Shown: positions 16,812 through 25,333 of the stretch, one piece after another
How the letters are laid out: each line of letters starts with the position of its first letter
Numbering within the stretch: the first letter of the stretch is position 1
From: an uncultured Rubrobacteraceae bacterium
Lineage (GTDB): Bacteria; Actinomycetota; Rubrobacteria; Rubrobacterales; Rubrobacteraceae
Assembly: GCA_902806015.1 (NCBI GenBank)
Contig: CADCUZ010000036.1
Span: forward strand, 1-46,392
Length of the DNA stretch: 46,392 bases
Direction of reading: 5' to 3'
The notes under the pieces: generated by a model
The model's database searches: none
The model's input: only the letters and a program-made list of their open reading frames with translations
Told to the model about the DNA's origin: nothing
Made by a program: the position numbers and the translations under genes

Positions 16812-17711
16812 ATGATCCGTCTCGGCTACCCGGCGCAAAACCTCACGCTCCCGGCGACCACGAACCGCACACTGCGGCTGGCGAGCCTCGCGGACACGCA
16901 GAAGTTACGCGCCCTCGTCTGGGAGAACCTGCTGGGGTTGGAGACGGTGGTTCGCTGGAACGCCGGGCGGGACCTCGGGCTCTTCAGGATCGGGCAAGGC
17001 CTGATCCCCTTTGCCTCGCACCCGGCCTTCCCCTACGACTGGGAGGACGAGCACGGCGACGACCTGCGCGAGATCGGCACCCTCGCCCGCCGCCTGGGTG
17101 TCCGCCTGAGCATGCACCCCGGCCAGTTCATCAACCCAGGCAGCCCGAACCCCGGCACGGCCGAACGGAGCCTGGACGAGCTGCGCTACGCCACCCGCGT
17201 CTTCGACCTTCTCGGGGGGGGCGACGCCGTAGTGGTGCTGCACCTGGGAGGCGCCTACGGCGACAGGCCCGCCGCCGTCGCCCGGTTCGTCGAGGCGCTG
17301 CGGCCGGAGACGGACATCCTGCGCTACCTCGGGCTGGAGAACGACGAGCGGATTTGGACGGTCGCGGAAATTTCGCAGACGGCCCGCGCCCTCGGCATCC
17401 CGGCCATCGTGGACAACCTCCACCACCGCCTGAACCCGGGCGGCCTGACGCTCGGGGAGGCGCTGGACCTTGCGCTTCCCACATGGGAGGCGAGGGGCGT
17501 CCGGCCCAAGATTCACCTTTCCAGCCAGGACCCGAGCAAGCGCCCCGGCGCCCACGCTTACACCGTCGAGTCGGGTGACTGGGAGGCTGTGGTCGAGGCC
17601 CTCGACGGGCGGCAGACGGACGTCATGGTGGAGGCCAAGGGCAAGGAGCTCGCCGCGCTGGGCGTCGGGGTAGGGCGGGAAAGGAGCGGCGTTGCACCAG
17701 AACCCCGGTAG
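16812..17711 (+). CDS. uvsE: UV DNA damage endonuclease UvsE/UVDE
   Basis: A 299-residue TIM-barrel endonuclease that nicks 5' of UV photoproducts and other distorting lesions. Family blocks seen are '[11 protein letters not shown]' at the start, '[14 protein letters not shown]', '[17 protein letters not shown]', '[11 protein letters not shown]', '[10 protein letters not shown]', '[10 protein letters not shown]', '[10 protein letters not shown]' and '[10 protein letters not shown]', with His, Glu and Asp metal ligands retained. ATG 16812 is chosen because the conserved domain begins two residues later; the frame is open further back to 16728 but without conserved residues. Its end overlaps the CoA-binding gene by 20 bases. 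It lies next to the GH63 pseudogene, transcribed divergently. Confidence 0.93.
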   Translation: MIRLGYPAQNLTLPATTNRTLRLASLADTQKLRALVWENLLGLETVVRWNAGRDLGLFRIGQGLIPFASHPAFPYDWEDEHGDDLREIGTLARRLGVRLSMHPGQFINPGSPNPGTAERSLDELRYATRVFDLLGGGDAVVVLHLGGAYGDRPAAVARFVEALRPETDILRYLGLENDERIWTVAEISQTARALGIPAIVDNLHHRLNPGGLTLGEALDLALPTWEARGVRPKIHLSSQDPSKRPGAHAYTVESGDWEAVVEALDGRQTDVMVEAKGKELAALGVGVGRERSGVAPEPR

Positions 17712-18111
17712 GGATAACATCCGCACTCTGCTGTCCTACTCGAAGACCGTCGCGGTCGTCGGGCTCTCGGACAGGCCGTACCGGACGAGCCACGCCATCG
17801 CCCGCGCCCTGCAGGGTTTCGGGTTCGAGATCTTCCCCGTGAACCCGCACCTCACGGGCCCGATCCTCGGCGCGGAGCCGTTCTCGAAGGTCCAGGAAAT
17901 CCCGGAGAGGGTGGACATCGTGGACGTGTTCCGCAGGAGCGAGGAGGTAGTGCCGGTCGCCCTGGACGCGGTGGCGGCAGGCGCCCGGATCCTGTGGATG
18001 CAGTCCGGCGTCGTGAACGAGGAGGCCGCCGCCTACGCGCAAGAACATGGCCTGACGGTAGTCATGGACCGCTGCATCAAGGTGGACTACGCCTCGCTCG
18101 TCGTCCGTTAG
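17692..18111 (+). CDS. CoA-binding domain protein (YccU type)
   Basis: A 139-residue single-domain Rossmann-fold protein of the CoA-binding family. Visible are '[33 protein letters not shown]', read in pieces as the nucleotide loop and second strand, then '[13 protein letters not shown]', '[14 protein letters not shown]' and the C-terminal '[11 protein letters not shown]' that closes this family. It probably binds CoA or acyl-CoA; no catalytic role is known. It starts with TTG (17692), 20 bases inside the end of uvsE, so translation is probably coupled. Confidence 0.87.
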   Translation: MHQNPGRDNIRTLLSYSKTVAVVGLSDRPYRTSHAIARALQGFGFEIFPVNPHLTGPILGAEPFSKVQEIPERVDIVDVFRRSEEVVPVALDAVAAGARILWMQSGVVNEEAAAYAQEHGLTVVMDRCIKVDYASLVVR

Positions 18112-18350
18112 CCCCGATTACGGCTCCGGCAAACCGGGTAGATCTCTCTGCATACGGGCAACCAGGAGTCAATGGCCTTAAGCACTGGCCCTCGGCCCAC
18201 TTAGCGGTGGCGGGGCAGGAACCCTTGAGTGGGGACGAGGTCGCGAAGGCGCAGGGCTTCGAGTCGCCACTACACGAACGAGCCCCTCGGCCCGGGGTGG
18301 CGATCGCCGGGGATCAAACGCAAAACGGCTGACACGGCAAGGGAGGTGAC

Positions 18351-19022
18351 GTGGCGAGGGTTAGCGTTTTCGACGTCAACGAGACGCTGCTGGACCTGGG
18401 GGCACTCGACCATCGCTTTGGGCGCGTCTTCGGCGACGCCGCGGTCCGATGGGAGTGGTTCCAGCAGGTCCTCCAGTCCGCCTTGGTCGCCACGGTGACG
18501 GGGTCCTACTCGGACTTTGGAACCGTCGGCGGCGCCGCGCTGGAGATGACCGCTGCAAGGCGCGGGATGGGTCTCTCTGACGAAGACCGGGGGGACATCC
18601 TTGGGGGTATGCGCGAGCTGCCGCCGCACCCGGAGGTGCCGGAGGCCCTCGACCGCCTGCGCGACGCCGGCATCAGGCTGGCCGCGCTGACGAACTCCAC
18701 TGAGGAGGTAGCGAACGCCCAACTCTCCAACGCGGGCATCGCGGACCGCTTCGAGCAGATACTCTCGGCCGATACCGTGAAGCGCCTGAAACCTGCGCCG
18801 GAGCCCTACCGCGCCGCCGCAAAGAGCCTGGGTATCGGGATCGAGGAGGTCCGGCTCGTCGCGGCGCACGCCTGGGACGTGGCGGGCGCCATGCGGGCCG
18901 GTTGCGCCGCCGCCTTCGTCGCCAGGCCGGGCATGGTCCTCGACCCGCTCGTCCAGAGGCCGGACGTTATCGGGTCCGACCTGAACGAGGTCGCCTCCCT
19001 CATAATCGCGGCGGGGTCGTAA
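18351..19022 (+). CDS. (S)-2-haloacid dehalogenase-like HAD hydrolase
   Basis: A 223-residue HAD-superfamily protein closest to type II haloacid dehalogenases. Motif I 'VFDVNETLLDL' supplies the Asp8 nucleophile, 'LTNST' is motif II, 'KRLKPAPEPY' holds the conserved Lys, and 'AAHAWDVAGAMRAG' contains the motif IV Asp. The enzyme class replaces a halogen at C2 of short carboxylic acids, but phosphatase activity is possible for relatives. GTG at 18351 follows GGGAGGTGAC, a strong ribosome-binding site. About 240 bases upstream hold no gene I can support. Confidence 0.86.
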   Translation: MARVSVFDVNETLLDLGALDHRFGRVFGDAAVRWEWFQQVLQSALVATVTGSYSDFGTVGGAALEMTAARRGMGLSDEDRGDILGGMRELPPHPEVPEALDRLRDAGIRLAALTNSTEEVANAQLSNAGIADRFEQILSADTVKRLKPAPEPYRAAAKSLGIGIEEVRLVAAHAWDVAGAMRAGCAAAFVARPGMVLDPLVQRPDVIGSDLNEVASLIIAAGS

Positions 19023-19075
19023 GGAGCGTAAACGGGGATGCGGGCATAAACATCCTGGACCGCCCCCCGTTCTAC

Positions 19076-19528
19076 ATGTTCTTTTACGGCACGCTCAAGC
19101 GCGGCCAGCGCAACCACGCGTACTGCCGCGGCGCCCTGCGGGTGCGAGAAGCGGCAGTACGCGGCTACATCTACGCCTTACCCGAGGGTTACCCTGCCCT
19201 CCTCGTCCCCGAAGAGGCCATTCTGGCCGTGGGCACCGAAGACCCCCTACGCGACGCGAGGACGGGCCGAGATCCTGGGCAAGAGGAGATGCCGAATCCG
19301 GAAGGCCCCGCCGTCTTCGGGGAGTTGTACGCTTTCGATGATGCGAAGGAAAGGTTACCCGCGATCGACGGCTTAGAAGAGTTCGTGCCTGGAGATCTGG
19401 CAAGCCCCTACCGGCGCGTCCTCATCCCGACCAGAACGGGCAACGGCGCAACGGCAACCCCCGCGTGGGCCTACGTCGCACGAGAAGCGCGGGGACCGCG
19501 CCTCCCCGGCGGGCTGTGGCCGGCCTGA
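19076..19528 (+). CDS. Gamma-glutamylcyclotransferase-like (AIG2/GGCT) protein
   Basis: A 150-residue protein beginning 'MFFYGTLKRGQRNHAYC', the YGxLK... signature of the GGCT/AIG2 fold, with 'GELYAFDD' and the likely catalytic Glu in 'IDGLEEFVPG'. The fold releases 5-oxoproline from gamma-glutamyl compounds, but many bacterial members are uncharacterised. A Gly/Asp/Pro-rich stretch (about residues 45-75) between strands looks like an insertion. The ATG at 19076 lacks a clear ribosome-binding site; the frame is open further upstream into the HAD gene, so the start is uncertain. It follows the HAD gene by about 50 bases. Confidence 0.75.
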   Translation: MFFYGTLKRGQRNHAYCRGALRVREAAVRGYIYALPEGYPALLVPEEAILAVGTEDPLRDARTGRDPGQEEMPNPEGPAVFGELYAFDDAKERLPAIDGLEEFVPGDLASPYRRVLIPTRTGNGATATPAWAYVAREARGPRLPGGLWPA

Positions 19529-19542
19529 GGGGACGAAATAGC

Positions 19543-19589
19543 CCCGGCGGACCGGCAAATAGGGCATTGCCGGCTCCGAATCCGCCGGG
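19543..19589. terminator. Two-tier hairpin between convergent genes
   Basis: An outer 9-base inverted repeat CCCGGCGGA (19543-19551) / TCCGCCGGG (19581-19589) encloses an inner 7-base repeat CCGGCAA (19552-19558) / TTGCCGG (19567-19573). It sits between the convergent GGCT-like and PRC-barrel genes, so a bidirectional terminator is likely, although no T-tract flanks it. Confidence 0.5.
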
Positions 19590-19600
19590 CGCGGGGTCGG

Positions 19601-20284
19601 CTAGGAGCTCGTACCCTGGTCGTCGGCGTCCACGACCTCCTCGCGGATGATGCGGCGTCGGACCTTGGTGCGCCCGCCCTCCTGAAAGGTCTCGGTCTCC
19701 TCCGTCTGACGGGTGGTGGTCGGCTGCGGCCCGGAAGAGCCCTCGCCCGCGGAAGTGTCGGTCACATCAGAAGAGCCCGTCCCCCTGTACTGCGCTTCGG
19801 TCTCTCCCAAGCCGCCGCGCTCCTGGCGGTACCCCTCCGAGCCAGGCGATCCCCCGGGCTCCAGATAGCCGGCCGCCCCGGCATCGGAGTCCCGGCGTTC
19901 GCCGTACTGCGTGTCGTCGCGGGCATCCTGGCCGCCGCCTCCAGACCCACCTCCGAGGGATTTCAGGCCGAAGTGGCTGCGGATACGTTCCTCGTACTCC
20001 GCGGTGATGTCCTCGTCGTCGCTGAAACTCGGGGCGTCCTTGACCCGGTCCTTGGACTCGGAGACCTCTATCGTTCTGTCGTTCTCGTTAATTCGGACGA
20101 TCTCGGTCGGGATCAGGGTGCTTTTCGTCCCAAGGAAGCCCATCTTGACACCGACGTACTCTTCTTTGTCCGACTCGTCCACGAAAAGGTCGTCGACCTT
20201 CCCGATCTTGTTTCCCCCGTTGTCGTAGACGGTGTAACCTTCGTACTTCTCTTCAAGCTCCCGCAGACGCTCTTCGCTGGCCAC
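19601..20284 (-). CDS. PRC-barrel domain protein with disordered C-terminal tail
   Basis: A 227-residue protein. The N-terminal 75 residues are a PRC-barrel ('YEGYTVYDNGGNKIGKVDDLFVD' in pieces, 'YVGVKMGFLGTKSTLIPTEIV'), a small beta domain found in stress and RNA-processing proteins. A linker with 'ITAEYEERIRSHFGL' follows, then about 100 low-complexity residues rich in Gly, Ser, Asp, Glu and Thr, ending in a basic 'KVRRRIIREEVV' segment. GTG at 20284 follows GGAGGAGTTTA. No signal peptide or membrane helix. Function unknown; the SigB-like promoter upstream suggests a stress role. Confidence 0.82.
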   Translation of the reverse strand: MASEERLRELEEKYEGYTVYDNGGNKIGKVDDLFVDESDKEEYVGVKMGFLGTKSTLIPTEIVRINENDRTIEVSESKDRVKDAPSFSDDEDITAEYEERIRSHFGLKSLGGGSGGGGQDARDDTQYGERRDSDAGAAGYLEPGGSPGSEGYRQERGGLGETEAQYRGTGSSDVTDTSAGEGSSGPQPTTTRQTEETETFQEGGRTKVRRRIIREEVVDADDQGTSS

Positions 20285-20324
20285 TAAACTCCTCCTCGAC
20301 AAGCCTTTTCCCGTTGCGACTTGC

Positions 20325-20351
20325 GTACCCGCTGCCAGTCCATCGCCAAAC
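20325..20351 (-). promoter_or_regulatory. SigB/SigF-like promoter for the PRC-barrel gene
   Basis: On the minus strand GTTTGG (20351-20346), a 15-base spacer and GGGTAC (20330-20325) match the general-stress sigma consensus with one mismatch at the last -10 base. The -10 ends 40 bases before the GTG start. Confidence 0.5.
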
Positions 20352-20417
20352 ATACAGACCCGCCGCCCCGGCACCTTGCTAGACTAACATCCGGGTCTTC
20401 TCCAGGAAGAGGGGAAA

Positions 20418-21896
20418 GTGGATTTCAACGAATCGGGGAACGCGAGGGTGTTGTCCGTGGACGTGGGCTCGTCCTCCGTGCGCGCGGCCCTGCACGACGC
20501 TCGTGGAGACGCCGTCGGGGGTTCGGCGGTCAAGCTCGACCACGAGTTCGCCTACACCCCAGACGGTGGCGCCACCAAAGACGCCGACGAGCTCCTGGGC
20601 CTGGTCGCCCGGGCGATAGACGGCGCCCTCTCCCGCGCCGGAGACGACCGCGTCTTTTGCGTGGCGACCGGCACCTTCTGGCACTCGGTGCTGGGCGTCG
20701 GAGAAGGTGGTGGCCCGACCACCCCGATCCTCACCTGGGCCGACCGCCGGGCCGCCGACGCCGCCGTAGACCTAAGGGAGCGCCTCGACGAGACAGCAGC
20801 ACACCGCCGGACCGGAGCCCCCCTCCACTCCAGCTACTGGCCGGCCAAGCTCCTCTGGCTGCGCCGGGCCGACCCGGACGCCTCTCGCAGGACGGAGCGG
20901 TGGGTCTCCCCCGCCGACTACTTCTACGCCCGCCTCTTCGGGGGGCCTCCTTCGGTGGGCACCTCGATGGCCTCGGCCACCGGCCTCTACGACCAGAACG
21001 CGAAGCGTTGGGACCCGGAGACCTTGGCAGCCGTCCCCGTGGACGAAGAGCAGCTCCCCGCCCTCTCGGACAAGCCGCGGAGGGGGCTGACGCCGGAGTG
21101 GGCCGAACGCTGGCCCGCGCTGGCGGACGTGCCGTGGTTCCAGGCGGTGGGAGACGGCGCGTGCTCGAACGTGGGGAGCGGTTGCACGGGGGGCGACCGG
21201 CTCGCGCTGATGGTCGGGACGAGCGGGGCGATGAGGGTGCTGTGGAGCGCCGACCGGGTCGAGATACCGGCGGGCCCGTGGTGCTACAGGGCGGACCGGG
21301 AACGCTTCGTCATGGGCGGGGCCCTCTCGGACGGGGGGAACCTGGTTGGCTGGCTCAGGGAGACCTTCCGCCTACCGGACCCCGAAGAGGCCGAGAGGCT
21401 GCTGGCGGAGGTGGAGCCGGACTCCCACGGTCTCACCTTCCTCCCCATCCTGAACGGCGAGCGCGGCCCGACCTGGGCCGACAAGGCCAATGGGACCATC
21501 TCCGGCCTCTCCATGAGCAACACGCCGGTCCAGATCCTGCGCGCCGCCATGGAGGCCGTCGCCTACCGCTTCGCCCTTATCGCCGAGATCCTGCAGAAGG
21601 CTTCGCCGGGCGACAAACAGGTCATCGCCACCGGCGGGGGCCTCCTCAACTCGCCGACCTGGACCCGGATCATGGCCGATGCTCTCGGCTGTCCTGTCAC
21701 CCTCTCGGGCGTCGAAGAGGCCTCCGCCCGTGGCGCGACCCTGCTCGCCCTGGAAGCCCTCGGCGGACCCGCAGTAGAGGAGGCCCGAGTTCCCTTGGGG
21801 GAGACCTTTTACCCCGACCCAGACCGCCACGAAATCTACCGCGACGCCCTCGCGCGCCAGCGCCGCCTGTACGACGCGGTGCTCGGCGGCGCGTAG
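20418..21896 (+). CDS. FGGY-family carbohydrate kinase, gluconokinase-like
   Basis: A 492-residue sugar kinase of the FGGY family. The ATP-binding N-terminal 'VLSVDVGSSSVRAALHD', 'TWADRRAADAA', 'GTSGAMRVLW' and the C-terminal 'IATGGGLLNSPTWTRIMADALG' signature are present, with 'FLPILNGERGPTWADKANGTISGL' typical of the gluconate kinase subgroup (GntK). It would phosphorylate gluconate to 6-phosphogluconate; xylulose or another polyol is possible. GTG start at 20418 after GGAAGAGGGGAAA. It is divergent from the PRC-barrel gene and convergent with gltA. No sugar transporter is adjacent. Confidence 0.85.
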   Translation: MDFNESGNARVLSVDVGSSSVRAALHDARGDAVGGSAVKLDHEFAYTPDGGATKDADELLGLVARAIDGALSRAGDDRVFCVATGTFWHSVLGVGEGGGPTTPILTWADRRAADAAVDLRERLDETAAHRRTGAPLHSSYWPAKLLWLRRADPDASRRTERWVSPADYFYARLFGGPPSVGTSMASATGLYDQNAKRWDPETLAAVPVDEEQLPALSDKPRRGLTPEWAERWPALADVPWFQAVGDGACSNVGSGCTGGDRLALMVGTSGAMRVLWSADRVEIPAGPWCYRADRERFVMGGALSDGGNLVGWLRETFRLPDPEEAERLLAEVEPDSHGLTFLPILNGERGPTWADKANGTISGLSMSNTPVQILRAAMEAVAYRFALIAEILQKASPGDKQVIATGGGLLNSPTWTRIMADALGCPVTLSGVEEASARGATLLALEALGGPAVEEARVPLGETFYPDPDRHEIYRDALARQRRLYDAVLGGA

Positions 21897-21990
21897 CAGC
21901 CAGCTTTCAACGGTAAGCTGTGGGTTGGTGGTTTGAGGCGACCGCGGGATTTTGACCCCGGCGGCAGAGGCTTCGCGCAGAGAAAGAGCG

Positions 21991-22025
21991 GCGGCCAGCC
22001 GTTGAGGAAGCCGACGGCCGGCCGC
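21991..22025 (-). terminator. Hairpin downstream of gltA
   Basis: A 12-base stem (22014-22025 with 21991-22002, one G-T pair) with an 11-base loop lies 24-58 bases after the gltA stop on the minus strand and is followed by CGCTCTTTCTCT. It is a probable terminator between the convergent gltA and kinase genes. Confidence 0.5.
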
Positions 22026-22048
22026 TGACGGCCTCCAGCCCGAACGCG

Positions 22049-23386
<1,338 letters not shown>

Positions 23387-23415
23387 GCGAGCCCCTTTCT
23401 CATAAACACGAACGG

Positions 23416-23438
23416 ATTATATATGTTTACTCCATATA
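23416..23438 (-). promoter_or_regulatory. gltA promoter -10 with overlapping inverted repeat
   Basis: On the minus strand a consensus -10 TATAAT (23421-23416) overlaps a perfect inverted repeat TATATG-N7-CATATA (23420-23438). The -35 region is weak (TACATC at 17 bases). A repeat at this place is the usual position for a repressor operator. Confidence 0.5.
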
Positions 23439-23580
23439 GATGTATGCGCGACGACGACCCACCGTTTCCGGGTATTATCCCCCACCGTTGGGCAAACGAA
23501 AAGTCCGCGCGGCCCGGTGGTGGAAACCCCCCGCCGTCGCGGGCGTATACGGGGGCTAAGCCCGACGAGAAGGAGGAGAC

Positions 23581-23994
23581 GTGGACACCGACAACTACGG
23601 CATCCAGGAGGAGAGGGAGGTGGTCTCCCGTCCGTACTCCCCCGGTTCGGTGAGCGCGGCGGACGAGCGGTCGTGGTCGGCGCTGGCCCACCTGAGCGCG
23701 TTCCTCAACATCTTCACGGGTTTCCTGGGTCCGGTGGCGGCCTTCGTGGTCTGGCTTCTCTACAGGGACCGTTCCGCGATCGTCGCCCGCCACGCCATGA
23801 GGTCGTTGGTCTACCAGTCCATCTGGCTCGGCGGCCTCTTTCTCGGTTGGACCGTCACCTTCTTCCTGACGGCCATCGTGGTTGGCGTCCTGCTCTGGCC
23901 GGTTATGGGAATACTGACGCTGGCGTTTTTCGCCCACGCGTCCCTGGAAGCTTACCGGGCGTACGGCGGGGTCGGCGCCCGTTCCTACCTCTAG
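23581..23994 (+). CDS. DUF4870 membrane protein
   Basis: A 137-residue integral membrane protein of the DUF4870 family (Tic20-like fold). 'ERSWSALAHLSAFLNIF', 'LGPVAAFVVWLLYRDRS', 'VARHAMRSLVYQS' and two further hydrophobic helices give four predicted membrane segments; 'FQ/YQS' after 'HA...' is typical. Function unknown. GTG at 23581 follows AGAAGGAGGAGAC, an excellent ribosome-binding site. It is divergent from gltA. Confidence 0.85.
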   Translation: MDTDNYGIQEEREVVSRPYSPGSVSAADERSWSALAHLSAFLNIFTGFLGPVAAFVVWLLYRDRSAIVARHAMRSLVYQSIWLGGLFLGWTVTFFLTAIVVGVLLWPVMGILTLAFFAHASLEAYRAYGGVGARSYL

Positions 23995-24081
23995 TTCCCG
24001 GCTTCCCGCGCCGGTGGGTGGTCGCGCGGCGTTCGGCGGGGTTTAATTGCGCCCGTCAAACAACCCCACGGAGCGATCTGG

Positions 24082-24672
24082 ATGGACGAGGCGCGCGAGT
24101 TCGCCGAAGGCGGAGGAAATTCCCGACAAGACGATCCGCCCGCGACGGGGGTCGCCTCGCGCCGGGTTGAGCCGGGCCGGGAGGGGGAATTCGAGGAGTG
24201 GATCTCTGGCATCCTGGCCGCGGTAAAAGAGTACCCTGGGTACCTCGGCTCCGACGTGCTGCGCCCAAACAGCGCGGAGGACGACGAGTACAGCATCGTC
24301 TACCGCTTCGACCACGCCAGCAACCTCAAACGGTGGGAGGAGTCCGGCGAGCGCCGCCGGTGGCGGGACAAGGCCGGTCCCCTCGTCCAGGAAGAGAGGC
24401 TCCGCACGCTCACGGGCCTCGAGACCTGGTTCACCCTGCCGTCCCGGGCCGGCGAGCCCGCCCCGCCGCGCTACAAGATGGCCGTCGTGACGTGGCTCGC
24501 GGTCTTTCCGACCGTCCTGATCATCTTCACGCTCTTCGGCCCGCTCTTGAACGTACTGCCGACGGTGCTTCGCACGCTCCTCTTCACGCTCACCATGGTT
24601 ACGCTTATGACCTACGTCATCATGCCGCGCGTGACCCGGCTCTTCTCCTTCTGGCTCTACCCGAAACAGTGA
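24082..24672 (+). CDS. Antibiotic-biosynthesis-monooxygenase domain fused to membrane helices
   Basis: A 196-residue protein with an N-terminal ABM/dimeric alpha-beta-barrel domain (about residues 25-115: 'EGEFEEWISGILAAVKEYPGYLGSDVL' in pieces, 'YSIVYRFDHASNLKRWEES') and two C-terminal transmembrane helices (about 135-185: 'VVTWLAVFPTVLIIFTLFG' and 'LLFTLTMVTLMTYVIMPRVT'). The ABM fold covers quinol monooxygenases and heme-degrading enzymes; membrane tethering suggests a lipid-soluble substrate, but this is inference. ATG at 24082 after GGAGCGATCTGG. It is followed by the convergent leucine cluster remnant. Confidence 0.8.
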   Translation: MDEAREFAEGGGNSRQDDPPATGVASRRVEPGREGEFEEWISGILAAVKEYPGYLGSDVLRPNSAEDDEYSIVYRFDHASNLKRWEESGERRRWRDKAGPLVQEERLRTLTGLETWFTLPSRAGEPAPPRYKMAVVTWLAVFPTVLIIFTLFGPLLNVLPTVLRTLLFTLTMVTLMTYVIMPRVTRLFSFWLYPKQ

Positions 24673-24793
24673 GGCACCGCCCCTCTCCGCTAATCGCCGT
24701 TCAGGCTGCCTGCGGTCTCGGGAATACGCCCAGCCTCCGGCACGCGATTGAAGCGCCGGGGTCTCTGGCTCGAGGTCGAACGTCGGCGGGCCA

Positions 24794-25333
24794 TCAGGCG
24801 AAGTTTCCCACTTTGTAGGCCTGTTCCGGAGGATTTTTCTCCAGCCTTTCGGACAGCCAGGTGGCCACACCGATCAAGGCCTCCAGGTCCACGCCCGTCA
24901 CGTGGCCCATGCCGTGGAGCAGGTACATGAGCTACTCGGTGGCTATATTGCCGCTCGCGCGCGGCGCGAGCGGGGCAGCCAGGCCAGCCCGCGGAGGCCG
25001 CCAGGACGGCCGCCCCGCTCTCGACGGCGGCCACCGCGTTGGCGAGGCCGGTGTTGCGGGTATCGTAGCAGTGGCAGCCAACGGTGACGCCCGCCGCGAC
25101 GCCGCCGCCGACGAGTTTCCCGAGCCTGAATCGGGACCCCGACCCCGATGGTCTCGACAAGGACGACCTCGGCCGGGTTGACCTCGGCCACCTCTTCGGC
25201 CACGGGCAGGACGAGGGCAGGGTGGACTCTGCCCTCGAACGGGTCGCCGAAGGCGTCGAAGAAGAGTGCCGGAGGCCCGCGCCCCGTCGAGCCACGCGCT
25301 CCACGAGCCGCCCGGCGAGCACCGTCGCGTCCC
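24794..25333 (-). pseudogene. Hydroxymethylglutaryl-CoA lyase pseudogene
   Basis: The remains of the last enzyme of leucine breakdown (HMG-CoA to acetoacetate plus acetyl-CoA) follow the carboxylase alpha gene directly. Segments in three different frames read 'FFDAFGDPFEGRVHP' with 'EVVLVETIGVGVPIQAR', then 'VTVGCHCYDTRNTGLANAVAAVESGA', then 'NIATE*LMYLLHGMG...GVDLEALIGVATWLSERL...QAYKVGNFA'. There are two frameshifts and an in-frame TAG (24932-24934) where Asp is expected. The N-terminal 100 or so residues, with the first catalytic Arg/Asp, are missing altogether, because the preceding gene ends at 25334. The gene is clearly dead. Confidence 0.85.

Noticed and set aside
18112..18350. Possible tRNA suggested by 'GGGCTTCGAGTCGCC'
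   Set aside because: The T-arm does not pair properly and no acceptor, D or anticodon stems can be assembled around it.
23466..23480. Another SigB-like site (GTTTCC, GGGTAT) before the DUF4870 gene
   Set aside because: The two boxes are adjacent with no spacer and the distance to the start is over 100 bases.
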